Source of the DNA: Gammaproteobacteria bacterium
GTDB taxonomy: Bacteria; Pseudomonadota; Gammaproteobacteria; Steroidobacterales; Steroidobacteraceae
DNA: 13,937 nucleotides
Direction of reading: 5' to 3'
Assembly: GCA_030040235.1 (NCBI GenBank)
Contig: JASHUC010000302.1
Span: 1 to 13,937, forward strand
A program made the position numbers and the translations under genes. The notes below the pieces were generated by a model. It was not told where the DNA came from and ran no database searches. It worked only from the letters and a program-made list of their open reading frames with translations. Below are positions 1 through 9,624 of this stretch, in pieces (positions within the stretch are counted from its first letter, which is position 1; each line of letters starts with the position of its first letter).

Positions 1-1202
1 GTGTGCGGATTGTCGACACGGAAGATGCGCACACCCTCGCCGATCCAGAACTCGACGACGCTGGCGAGCTCCATCCACAGCTCGCGCCGCGCGGAACTCT
101 CGAAATCGAGCGGGTAGATGTCCTGATACTTCTTCGGCGGGTTCTCCGCGTACTGGATGGTGCCGTCCGGACGTTTGAGAAACCACTCGGGATGCTCCCT
201 TACGTAGGGATGATCCGGACTGCACTGGAAAGCGATGTCGAGCGCGATCTCCAGGCCGAGCTCGCGAGCGCGCGCGAGGAGGCGGCGAAAGTCCTCGAGC
301 GTGCCGAGCTCGGAGTGGACCGCCTTGTGACCACCCGCCGCGCTGCCGATCGCCCAGGGACTTCCCGGATCGCTGGTCGCGCGAGCCGGGACGTTGTTTG
401 CCCCTTTGCGGTGCGTCGAGCCGATCGGGTGGATCGGCGGAAGATAGAGCACGTCGAAGCCCATCTCCGCGACGTAGGGCAGGCGCGCCTCGCAATCGGC
501 GAAGGTCCCGTGCGCCCCGGGCGGGCTCCCCGCCGAGCGCGGAAACATCTCGTACCATGTCGAGTAGCGCGCCCGCGCGCGATCCACGACGACCGCGAGC
601 GGCGGCTCGCGCTCGTGCCACCGCTCGCGATCGGGATAACGCCCGGCGAGCCCGTTCAGCTCTTCGGCTTGAGCGAGCGCCACGCGGGCCGCCGCACTTT
701 CGTTTGGATCGGTAAGCGCCTGGGCCCACTCCAGAAGCCGGCGCCGCTCCTCCCCCGGTGCGACCCGAGCGGCGGCGAGGCGGATGAGCCCGGCGCCGCG
801 CTCGAGGTCCATGGTCACCTCATCGCCGGCCGCCTGCCTCTTCAGCAGATCGCCGCGCCAGGTCGAAAGGTGATCCACCCAGCCGCACACCGTGTAAAGG
901 TAACAGCCGAGCGAGCGCACTTCGAAGTGGGCGCGCCAGCGGTCGTTGCCGAGAGGCCGCATCGGCACACGGCGCCACTCGGCTTCGGACTCGTGGCGGT
1001 GCAGCATCATGCAGCTGACGGCCTCGTGCCCGTCGGCGAACACATCGGCCTCGACGATCACGCTCTCTCCGACGACGCGCTTGACGGGGAAGCGACCCTC
1101 ATCCACGCACGGTGCCAGCGCCTCGATCACCACGCGTACCGCGGTGCCGGGCTCCGCGCTGCTGTCGTATCCCGATGCGCTGCGGCGCCGTACGGTCACC
1201 AT
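1..1202 (-). CDS. glgE: Alpha-1,4-glucan:maltose-1-phosphate maltosyltransferase, N-terminal part (cut by left edge)
   Basis: GlgE transfers maltose from alpha-maltose-1-phosphate onto growing alpha-1,4-glucan in the cytoplasm. The frame is open from the ATG at 1202 to the window edge, giving 400 residues of a family usually 650-700 long. I read an N-terminal beta-sandwich beginning near RVVIEAL (residues 23-29) with the GRFPVKRVVGE signature (36-46). A helical insert follows, then the GH13 barrel with WYEMFPRS (216-223), the signature ENPPKKYQDIYP (353-364) and the nucleophile region RIFRVDNPH, with Asp397 as the expected nucleophile. The acid/base Glu lies beyond the edge. The start is 6 bases after the glgB stop with no clear Shine-Dalgarno sequence, so translational coupling to glgB is likely. 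A GTG directly after the ATG is an alternative start. The family call is firm from these signatures. Confidence 0.93.
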   Translation of the reverse strand, partial: MVTVRRRSASGYDSSAEPGTAVRVVIEALAPCVDEGRFPVKRVVGESVIVEADVFADGHEAVSCMMLHRHESEAEWRRVPMRPLGNDRWRAHFEVRSLGCYLYTVCGWVDHLSTWRGDLLKRQAAGDEVTMDLERGAGLIRLAAARVAPGEERRRLLEWAQALTDPNESAAARVALAQAEELNGLAGRYPDRERWHEREPPLAVVVDRARARYSTWYEMFPRSAGSPPGAHGTFADCEARLPYVAEMGFDVLYLPPIHPIGSTHRKGANNVPARATSDPGSPWAIGSAAGGHKAVHSELGTLEDFRRLLARARELGLEIALDIAFQCSPDHPYVREHPEWFLKRPDGTIQYAENPPKKYQDIYPLDFESSARRELWMELASVVEFWIGEGVRIFRVDNPH

Positions 1203-1208
1203 TGGGGC

Positions 1209-3101
<1,893 letters not shown>

Positions 3102-3150
3102 GAGCGACACAACGTCCGCCGCGCCCGGTGGGTTCCGCGGCCGATCATCG

Positions 3151-3166
3151 TACACAAGCTTGTGTA
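3151..3166. promoter_or_regulatory. 16-bp perfect palindrome upstream of glgB, possible operator
   Basis: TACACAAGCTTGTGTA is identical to its own reverse complement over all 16 bases. It lies in the divergent gap between glgB and the phosphodiesterase gene, 50 bases before the preferred glgB ATG and overlapping the alternative GTG start. Its size and symmetry fit a dimeric repressor or activator site. No regulator gene is nearby and I do not recognise the motif as that of a specific family. The rest of the gap (3167-3398) shows only an isolated TAAAAT at 3258-3263 with no convincing -35 partner. Confidence 0.4.
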
Positions 3167-3398
3167 GATCCGCCCGCGAGCGGGGTCGCGGCCGGTTGCG
3201 GGGACGGGGGCGCGCACGGGCCGCCTCATGCCGCTATGCGGAAGAGACCCGCGGTCCTAAAATGGATCTGCGAGCACCAGCGCCAGCCGGCAAGCACCCC
3301 GGCGAACTGATATCCGGTGGCGCGCGCTCCGATCGAGAGGTCCACGTCGTGGCGCAGCTCCGCTCCATCGCGCTGTCAGTGTCACGAGCGCCGCCCGC

Positions 3399-4475
3399 AT
3401 GTCCACCGTGAGCGCAGCAGCCGGCACGCGCCAGCCGATCGTCATCGCCCATCGCGGCGCGAGCGGCTATGCACCCGAGCACACGCTCGCCTCGTACGTC
3501 CTCGCGATCCTTCAGGGAGCCGATTACATCGAGCCCGACCTCGTCAGCACGCGCGACGGGGTGCTCGTCGCGCGTCACGAGAACGAGATCGGGGGCACCA
3601 CGGATGTGGCGCAGCATCCGCAGTTCGCATCCCGCCGGGTCCGCAAGGCGATCGACGGGGTGACCGTCGAGGGCTGGTTCACGGAGGACTTCACGCTCGA
3701 TGAGTTGAAGACGTTGCGCGCCCGGGAGCGCATCGCGCAGCTGCGTCCCGGGAGCGCTCGATTCGACGGCCAGTTCGAAATTCCGACACTCGCGGAGATT
3801 CTCTCCCTCGCTCGCGCCATGGACGCGCAGCGCGAAGCTGCGGCACGCGCGCGCGGGCTCGCAGCGCCGCCGCGCATCGGGGTGTATCCGGAGACCAAGC
3901 ACCCGAGCCACTTCGCTCGCTGCGGACTCGCGCTCGAGGCTCCGCTGCTCGAGGCGCTGCGCGGCGCCGGGTACGAGGGGCACGGCGCGCCGGTCTTCAT
4001 TCAGTCCTTCGAGGTCGGTAACTTGCAGGCACTGCGAGGCGTGACGGAGCTGCCCCTGGTGCAGCTCATCGAATCAAACGGCGCGCCGCGCGATCTGGTT
4101 GAGCGGGGCGATCCGCGCGGTTACCGCGATCTGATCACCGCGCACGGACTCGCGCAGATCGCGGGTTACGCGGATGCGGTCGGCGTGGACAAAGTCCTCG
4201 TCATCCCCCGCCGCGGGGACGGCTCCCTCACCCATGAGACCCGCCTCGTGCGCGAGGCGCACGCCGCGGGGCTCGCGGTGCACGCATGGACGTTCCGGGC
4301 CGAGAACCACTTTCTGCCGCCTGCGCTGCGCACCGGAGACGATCCCGCGCAGCTCGGCGATCTCGCGGCCGAGGTGCTCGCTTACTTGCGCGCCGGCATC
4401 GACGGGTTCTTCATCGACCAGCCGGTGCTCGGGGTGCGGGCGCGCGCGCAGTTCGCTGCGCACCGCGGGGGCTGA
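3399..4475 (+). CDS. Glycerophosphodiester phosphodiesterase, GlpQ-like
   Basis: Hydrolyses glycerophosphodiesters released from phospholipids to sn-glycerol-3-phosphate plus an alcohol. The 358-residue protein shows the full GDPD TIM-barrel pattern: IVIAHRGASGYAPEHTL (14-30, with catalytic His18 and Arg19), the metal ligands in IEPDLV (Glu45, Asp47), the second catalytic His in VARHE (His60), the YPETKHPS strand (163-170), AWTFRAEN (296-303) and the terminal GIDGFFIDQP (333-342). The long insert after His60 resembles periplasmic GlpQ rather than short cytoplasmic UgpQ. GlpQ proteins normally carry a signal peptide, yet here the core begins about 13 residues after the ATG and nothing hydrophobic precedes it, so as read it is cytoplasmic. 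No in-frame start further upstream would add one. It is divergent from glgB and convergent with the GGDEF/EAL gene. Confidence 0.92.
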   Translation: MSTVSAAAGTRQPIVIAHRGASGYAPEHTLASYVLAILQGADYIEPDLVSTRDGVLVARHENEIGGTTDVAQHPQFASRRVRKAIDGVTVEGWFTEDFTLDELKTLRARERIAQLRPGSARFDGQFEIPTLAEILSLARAMDAQREAAARARGLAAPPRIGVYPETKHPSHFARCGLALEAPLLEALRGAGYEGHGAPVFIQSFEVGNLQALRGVTELPLVQLIESNGAPRDLVERGDPRGYRDLITAHGLAQIAGYADAVGVDKVLVIPRRGDGSLTHETRLVREAHAAGLAVHAWTFRAENHFLPPALRTGDDPAQLGDLAAEVLAYLRAGIDGFFIDQPVLGVRARAQFAAHRGG

Positions 4476-4509
4476 TGCGGCACGGGTGTGCGGGCCTCTC
4501 GCGGCCGTG

Positions 4510-7155
4510 CTAACGGGGGTGGATGCGCCGCGGCGCGACGAACACCAGCGACTCGTCCGCAAGGGCTGCGTTCGGGGATTGTTCCGCACAACCGAGGACG
4601 GCGCGGGCGCGGCGAGCCGCGGCTTGCGTCTCGTGCGGCACGGCGTCCATTTGCACGGCGGGGGCGAGCAGGAAGCCCTGCACGCTCACCGGTCCGCACC
4701 GCGCGAGCAGCTCGAGCTGCGCCTGCCGCTCGACGCCTTCCGCCACGACCTGCAGCCCGAGTCCGTGGCACAGCGCAATGACCGAGCGGGCGATGGCGAT
4801 CGCACGCGGGCTCGAATCGAGCGCCTCGATCAGCGTGCGATCGAGCTTCACACGCGTGATCGGCAGCTGCTCGAGCGAGGTGAGCGAGGAGTATCCGGTG
4901 CCGAAATCGTCGAGCGCGATCTGCACGCCGAGCCTGCGCAGCTCCTCGAGCGCGTGAATCGTCGCGGGGCCGGTCTGCATCACGGTTTCGGTGAGCTCGA
5001 GCTCCAGAGCGCTCGCGGGCAGCCCGGCGGCACGCAGCGCCGTGGTCACGTGCTCGACGAAGTCGCTTTCGAAGAACTGCGGTGCCGAGACGTTGATGGC
5101 CACCGACGCCCGGTGCCACCCCATCGCACGCCAGTGGGTCACGGCGCTCGTCGCCGAGTGCAGTACCCAGCCGGTGAGCTCGTGCATGAGCCCGGTTTCC
5201 TCGGCGACGTGAATGAATTCCGCAGCGGTAGCGATGCGGCCGTCCGGCATGCGCCAGCGCAACAGCGCCTCGACTCCGGTCGGCTCGAAGGTGTGCAGCG
5301 CGATGAGCGGCTGATACATGAGCAGGAGCTGCCCGGTCTCCACCGCCCGGCGCAGCGATTGCTCCATGCTGAAGTGCTGTGCGGCCGCGTCCGAGAGCTC
5401 CGGGCTGAAGAGCGCGAAGCGGTTGCGCCCCAGGTCCTTGGCCCGAAAGAGTGCGACATCGGCGGCACGCAGCAGCATGTCGGGATCGGTCGCGTGGTCC
5501 GGATAGAGACTCGCCCCGACGCTGGCACTCGTCGAGAGCACCCGTCCATCCACGACGAGCGGCTGCTGGAGCGCATCGAGCAGCCCCGCCACTCGTTGAG
5601 CCAGGTCCTCGGCAGAGTGCACGTTCTCGAGCAGCACCGTGAACTCGTCCCCGCCGAGCCGCGCGATGAACGACTCCGATCCGGCCGCGAGCTGCAGCCG
5701 CTCCCCGATCGCCTGCAGCACCCGATCACCGAAGGTGTGCCCGAGGGTGTCGTTGATGGACTTGAAATTGTCGAGATCGACGAACAGCAGCGCAAAGCGC
5801 TCGTGAGCGGCGGCCGCGTGCGCGATCACCATCTCGAGCTGCGTGCCGAGATTGCGCCGGTTGGGAAGCTTCGTGAGCGGATCGTGGTGTGCGAGATGAT
5901 GCAGCTGGCGGGTGCGTTCGGCCACATGCTCCTCGAGTTCCGACTGCTGCCTGCGCAGCTCCTGCTCGACTGCGGCGATCTGGTTTGCCATCGCGTTGAA
6001 GGATTCGGCGAGCTGATCGAGCTCGGTGAGTCCGGCCCGCTGCGCCCTTGCATCGCGCTCCCCGGCGGCGAGCCTGCGGGTCGTGGCCATCAGGCGCCGC
6101 ACGGGCAGGATGATGCGGAACGCGAGCGCTGCCGAGATGAGGAGCACCACGGCCATCACGGCCACGCCGGTCACCGTGAGCGTGCGCTGCGCGTCGGCGG
6201 CTGCCGCGGCGGTGTGCTCGGCCGCCTGCGCAAGAGCGACGCGAGCGGGCTGCTGCAGATGTACTTGCGCGAAGCTGAGCAGCGCGGCCCCTTCCTGCAC
6301 GAAGTCGCGGCGCGCGGCCCCGTTTGCCGCATCGAAGTGCTCGATCTCGGCGCGCAGCCGCGCGGCCTGCCGCAGGTCGTCCTGGGTGAGCTCGAGCCAC
6401 GCCGGGCCCGGTGAGCGGGCCAGCTCCTCGGCGTTCGCCTCCAGCACCGACCGAAAACGTTGCTCGGCGCGCGCGGCATCGGCCCCCGTCGCCGGCTCGG
6501 CCCGCAACGCGTTGATCGCCGCATCGAGATTCGCCAGCGAGCGCCGAGCGATCACCTCGTTGCCCCCGATCGCGAGACCCTCGCCCCCCGCGGAGCGTAC
6601 GCGGCGGCCGATCGCATCGAGCAGCGTGCGTCGCTGCATCTGCCATTGTTGACGCCGCGCCGCGTGCAGCGTCAGCTCGCGGCCGCGGTCGATGTGGGTC
6701 GCTACCGAGCTCGCGAAGGAGGCTTTCGAGGCGGAATCGGCGAGCCTGTCAGACTCACGGAGCGCGTGCATGGTGGAGAAGTACGCGTCGACTGCGCTCA
6801 TGAGCTCGCCCTGTGCGCTGGCGAGCGTATCGGCATCCGCTGGTCGGTCGGGTGCGCTTGAATCGTCCGCACTGCCCGCTCCGAGATATTCCTCGACTAC
6901 CCGGTCGTAGGCCGCCATGGCCTCGATCACCACGCCCGCGCGGCGCGAGAGCGGCTCGTAGGTCCCCTGCATACTGCGCACCGCCTCGACGGCGGCGCGG
7001 GTGGTGCGGCTCGCGATGATGTGCCCGAGAAGGATGACGGCGCCGACGGCGGCGAGACCCAGCGCGAGATGGCCCCCGAGTCCGAGCGGGAATGACCACG
7101 CCCTGCGCGTGGGCCGCGGCGCGATCACGGGGGCGAGGTCCACGACCCTCGACAC
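4510..7155 (-). CDS. Membrane-anchored HAMP-GGDEF-EAL protein (c-di-GMP synthesis/degradation)
   Basis: An 881-residue bifunctional-type c-di-GMP protein of the inner membrane. It has a membrane segment at about 28-48, a periplasmic helical sensor region (about 50-325), a second membrane segment at about 326-349, a HAMP linker (about 345-397, with LPVRRL), a short coiled stretch, GGDEF (about 417-585) and EAL (about 597-840). The cyclase motif RLGGDEF is intact (GGDEF 501-505), with metal ligand Asp460 in FVDLDNF. The RxxD inhibitory site is missing: the aligned residues are GSES (492-495). The EAL domain keeps Glu629 of the EAL motif, Asn688 (INVS), Glu720 (ELTET), Asp749/Asp750 (DDFGTGYSS), Lys770 and Glu806 (VAEGVE), so phosphodiesterase activity is expected. 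The GTG start has a GAGGG ribosome site 6 bases upstream. The signal sensed is unknown. Confidence 0.95.
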   Translation of the reverse strand: MSRVVDLAPVIAPRPTRRAWSFPLGLGGHLALGLAAVGAVILLGHIIASRTTRAAVEAVRSMQGTYEPLSRRAGVVIEAMAAYDRVVEEYLGAGSADDSSAPDRPADADTLASAQGELMSAVDAYFSTMHALRESDRLADSASKASFASSVATHIDRGRELTLHAARRQQWQMQRRTLLDAIGRRVRSAGGEGLAIGGNEVIARRSLANLDAAINALRAEPATGADAARAEQRFRSVLEANAEELARSPGPAWLELTQDDLRQAARLRAEIEHFDAANGAARRDFVQEGAALLSFAQVHLQQPARVALAQAAEHTAAAAADAQRTLTVTGVAVMAVVLLISAALAFRIILPVRRLMATTRRLAAGERDARAQRAGLTELDQLAESFNAMANQIAAVEQELRRQQSELEEHVAERTRQLHHLAHHDPLTKLPNRRNLGTQLEMVIAHAAAAHERFALLFVDLDNFKSINDTLGHTFGDRVLQAIGERLQLAAGSESFIARLGGDEFTVLLENVHSAEDLAQRVAGLLDALQQPLVVDGRVLSTSASVGASLYPDHATDPDMLLRAADVALFRAKDLGRNRFALFSPELSDAAAQHFSMEQSLRRAVETGQLLLMYQPLIALHTFEPTGVEALLRWRMPDGRIATAAEFIHVAEETGLMHELTGWVLHSATSAVTHWRAMGWHRASVAINVSAPQFFESDFVEHVTTALRAAGLPASALELELTETVMQTGPATIHALEELRRLGVQIALDDFGTGYSSLTSLEQLPITRVKLDRTLIEALDSSPRAIAIARSVIALCHGLGLQVVAEGVERQAQLELLARCGPVSVQGFLLAPAVQMDAVPHETQAAARRARAVLGCAEQSPNAALADESLVFVAPRRIHPR

Positions 7156-7317
7156 GGGATACCCTCGACATGCGACATAAGGAAAAGGCCCGGAATGCGC
7201 CTTCTTCTAAGGCTGCGGATGCTGCGCTGGCCTGACCTTGGCCGTCCGCCGACGGCGTCCCAGAACATGCGCCTCTGGCGAGCTCGGGCTGCGTTAAACG
7301 GGCTGTAGGAGTTGCTT

Positions 7318-7323
7318 TATACT
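7318..7323 (+). promoter_or_regulatory. Possible -10 element (TATACT) placing transcription start at the ATG
   Basis: TATACT matches the sigma70 -10 consensus at 5 of 6 bases and ends 6 bases before the ATG at 7330. Transcription would then begin at or next to the start codon, giving a leaderless message. No Shine-Dalgarno sequence stands at the usual distance from this ATG, which agrees. The -35 region is weak (TTAAAC at 7294-7299), so this is tentative. Confidence 0.3.
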
Positions 7324-7329
7324 GGCGGC

Positions 7330-7629
7330 ATGACTGAGCTTGCTGATAGCTTCGATTCGGCCTTCGCCAAGGCCGTCGATCTGGGCAATCGGCTCGCCGA
7401 TAAGGACAAAGATGCCGATCTGTGGGACATTGCCGACGGATTGCTCGCCGGCGCGTTGCAGTACTGGCTCTATTCTCGCCAGCCCTGCGGCGACCCGCGC
7501 TGTCAGGATTGCATGCCGATCAGCACCGCCGAAGGTCGCATGGCGGAGCTGAAGCGTCTCGTCGAGCAGCTCGCCTCCGAGAGTGAATACTTCCATACGC
7601 CGACCGACGCCAACGCCGGGCGCGCTTGA
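7330..7629 (+). CDS. Small conserved-looking protein with C-x4-C-x2-C motif, function unknown
   Basis: I do not recognise a named family. The 99-residue protein is predicted soluble and mostly helical, acidic at the N-terminus (ADKDKDADLWDIADG, 23-37), followed by a hydrophobic/aromatic helix (LLAGALQYWLYSR, 38-50), the cysteine cluster CGDPRCQDC (Cys53, Cys58, Cys61) and a helical C-terminus (AEGRMAELKRLVEQL, 67-81). The spacing could hold zinc or an Fe-S centre or act in thiol chemistry; that is inference. The ATG at 7330 is preferred over the in-frame TTG at 7312 because a good -10 hexamer overlaps the intervening bases. Its TGA lies 3 bases before the TTG start of the ferredoxin-NADP reductase gene, so the two are almost certainly co-translated, pointing to a redox-related role. 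Confidence 0.8.
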   Translation: MTELADSFDSAFAKAVDLGNRLADKDKDADLWDIADGLLAGALQYWLYSRQPCGDPRCQDCMPISTAEGRMAELKRLVEQLASESEYFHTPTDANAGRA

Positions 7630-7632
7630 CGC

Positions 7633-8682
7633 TTGAACATCGAAGCTCAGCAAAGCGAGCCGATCCTCGCAGAAGTCGTCGTGATCGGAGCCGGTCCCTG
7701 CGGCCTGTTCGAGGTCTTTGAGCTTGGGCTTCTCGGTATCGGTGCCCACCTGATCGATTCGCTGCCACACCCGGGGGGGCAGTGCGCGGAGCTGTACCCC
7801 GACAAGCCGATCTACGACATCCCCGGCATCCCGGTGTGCGGGGCACAGGAGCTCATCGATCGGCTGCTGCAGCAGATCCGGCCGTTCAATGCTCCCATGC
7901 ACCTCGGGCAGGAGGTCGTCGAACTCAACCGTCACGAGGGCCGCTTCCTGTTGCGCACGAGTGCCGGCACGCGTTTCGATGCGGGAGCGATCGTGATTGC
8001 GGGCGGCCTGGGCTCCTTCCAGCCCCGGCGACTCGGCCTCGAGGGTTGTGAGGCCTTCGAGGGGCGCTCCATCCACTATCGGGTACGCAACGCGAGCGAG
8101 CTTCACGGCAAGCGGCTCGTGATCTTCGGCGGGGGCGATTCCGCGCTCGACTGGACACTCGCGCTTGCCCCCTCGGCGCAGAGCCTGACGCTCGTGCATC
8201 GGCGTCCGGAGTTCCGCGCCGCGCCCGCCTCGGTCGCCAAGATGCGCGAGCTCGCGGCCGCCGGTCGCGTCCGCTACATCGAGGGCCTTGCGCAGTCGCT
8301 CATCACCGCCGCGGGCGAGCTCACCGGCGTGCACGTCAAGCAAGCCGACGGGGAGACGCATGCCCTGCCGGCCGACCGATTGCTCGCATTTTACGGCCTG
8401 CACCCGAAGCTCGGCCCGATCGGCGAATGGGGCCTCGAGCTCGAAAGAAAGGCCCTGAAGGTGAACACCGAGAACTACCAGACGAGCGTGCCTGGCATCT
8501 TCGCGGTCGGCGACATCAATACCTATCCGGGCAAGAAGAAGCTCATCCTCTCCGGCTTTCACGAGGCGGCGCTCGCGGCCTTCGGCATCCAGCATCACCT
8601 CTACCCGCAGAAGAAGCAGTTCCTGCAGTACACGACGACGAGTCCGGTGATGCACAAGCGACTCGGCGTTCCCGACACATAA
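7633..8682 (+). CDS. Ferredoxin--NADP+ reductase, thioredoxin-reductase-like type
   Basis: A 349-residue FAD- and NADP(H)-dependent flavoprotein that passes electrons between NADPH and ferredoxin or flavodoxin in the cytoplasm. The FAD site VVVIGAGPCGLF is at 15-26, followed by HPGGQCAELYPDKPIYDIPG (46-65), characteristic of TrxR-like FNRs. The second dinucleotide site is VIFGGGDSALDW (163-174), with the HRR (189-191) that reads the NADP 2'-phosphate. GIFAVGDINTYPGKKKLI (288-305) closes the FAD domain. The redox-active CxxC of thioredoxin reductases is absent, which separates the two. The start must be the TTG at 7633: no ATG lies nearby and the next GTG falls inside the FAD motif. It sits 3 bases after the preceding gene and 26 bases before tesB. 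Length fits the family (about 330-350). Confidence 0.93.
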   Translation: MNIEAQQSEPILAEVVVIGAGPCGLFEVFELGLLGIGAHLIDSLPHPGGQCAELYPDKPIYDIPGIPVCGAQELIDRLLQQIRPFNAPMHLGQEVVELNRHEGRFLLRTSAGTRFDAGAIVIAGGLGSFQPRRLGLEGCEAFEGRSIHYRVRNASELHGKRLVIFGGGDSALDWTLALAPSAQSLTLVHRRPEFRAAPASVAKMRELAAAGRVRYIEGLAQSLITAAGELTGVHVKQADGETHALPADRLLAFYGLHPKLGPIGEWGLELERKALKVNTENYQTSVPGIFAVGDINTYPGKKKLILSGFHEAALAAFGIQHHLYPQKKQFLQYTTTSPVMHKRLGVPDT

Positions 8683-8708
8683 CGACTGACCCCTGCGGCT
8701 CTCGGTCC

Positions 8709-9590
8709 ATGGACCCACGCATCGCCGATCTGCTGACGCTGCTCGAGCTCGAGCGGCTCGAGGTGAATCTGTTCCGAGGGGAGAGCCGCGATATCGGCAG
8801 CCCGCAGGTCTTCGGCGGCCAGGTGCTCGGGCAGGCGCTGATGGCCGCCTCCCGCACCGTCGAGGGACGGGTCGTGCACTCGCTGCACGCCTACTTCCTG
8901 AGGCGCGGTGATTTCAATGCACCGATCGTCTACGAGGTCGATCGCAGCCGCGATGGACAAAGCTTCTCCAACCGCCGCGTGATCGCCATCCAGCACGGCG
9001 AGCAGATCTTCAACATGACCGCCTCGTTCCAGGTGGTCCAGCCGGGGCTCGAGCACCAGATTTCGATGCCGTCCGTTCCGCCCCCCGAGTCGCTCGCCGA
9101 CAGCTCCCACGTCGATCCCGAGCTCCTGGCGCGACTCCCCGAGCGCGTGCAGCGGTTGCTCGAGACGCCGCGGCCGTTCGAGTTCCGCAGCGTTCAACCG
9201 ATCTCCCGGCTCTCCGTCTCCAGGGTCGCCCCGGTGCGCCAGATCTGGTTGCGCGCGGTGAGCGCGGTACCGGATGAGGAGACGGTGCAGCGATGCCTGC
9301 TCGCCTACGTATCCGATTTCTACCTTCTAGAGACCGCGACGCTGCCGCACGGAATCTCGAGCTTGAGTGGCAAGGCCGTCGTCGCCAGCATCGATCATGC
9401 GATGTGGTTTCACCGCCCGCTGCGGGTGGATGACTGGCTGCTCTACGCGGTCGAGAGTCCGAGCGCTTCGGGATCGCGCGGCTTTGCGCGCGCGAGCGTC
9501 TTCTCGCGCGACGGCCGCCTGGTTGCGAGCACCGCCCAGGAGGGGCTGGTGCGAGTGGTGGGCGGGACGGCGCTGCCGCCGCACGATTGA
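8709..9590 (+). CDS. tesB: Acyl-CoA thioesterase II (double hotdog)
   Basis: Hydrolyses medium- and long-chain acyl-CoA to free fatty acid and CoA. The 293 residues match E. coli TesB in length (286) and order: LLELERLEVNLFRGES (11-26), VFGGQVLGQAL (34-44) and HSLHAYFLRRGD (57-68) in the first hotdog fold. The second holds LAYVSDFYLLETA, VVASIDHAMWFHRPLRVDDWLLY (224-246), SASGSRGFARASVFSRDG and VASTAQEG. The catalytic residues align as Asp203, Ser227 and Gln277; E. coli has Asp/Thr/Gln, and Ser at the middle position is known in related human thioesterases. The ATG at 8709 starts the family N-terminus; the frame extends upstream into the reductase gene but that part is out-of-frame translation of it. 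No strong Shine-Dalgarno sequence is visible. Probable last gene of this operon, convergent with the next. Confidence 0.94.
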   Translation: MDPRIADLLTLLELERLEVNLFRGESRDIGSPQVFGGQVLGQALMAASRTVEGRVVHSLHAYFLRRGDFNAPIVYEVDRSRDGQSFSNRRVIAIQHGEQIFNMTASFQVVQPGLEHQISMPSVPPPESLADSSHVDPELLARLPERVQRLLETPRPFEFRSVQPISRLSVSRVAPVRQIWLRAVSAVPDEETVQRCLLAYVSDFYLLETATLPHGISSLSGKAVVASIDHAMWFHRPLRVDDWLLYAVESPSASGSRGFARASVFSRDGRLVASTAQEGLVRVVGGTALPPHD

Positions 9591-9624
9591 AGTCCCCCGA
9601 AAGCGGCCGGCGCAGCCTCACCGG

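Noticed and set aside
4480..4510. Hairpin GCACGG / CCGTGC between the convergent phosphodiesterase and GGDEF/EAL genes
   Set aside because: 6-bp stem with a 19-base loop and no T-run on either strand; too weak to call a terminator.
4174..6414. 746-residue plus-strand ORF
   Set aside because: Antisense to the GGDEF/EAL gene and out of frame with the phosphodiesterase; no recognisable domain.
7185..7203. AAGGC / GCCTT hairpin followed by TTTT on the minus strand, and hairpin GCCGTC-CGCC-GACGGC at 7241-7256
   Set aside because: Considered as an attenuator or c-di-GMP riboswitch in the divergent gap; the stems are short and no GEMM riboswitch core is recognisable.
7294..8718. 474-residue minus-strand ORF
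   Set aside because: Antisense to the small Cys protein and the ferredoxin-NADP reductase; no motif of its own.
8427..9590. Long 5' extension of tesB
   Set aside because: The added part is the reductase gene read in another frame; TesB homology begins at the ATG at 8709.
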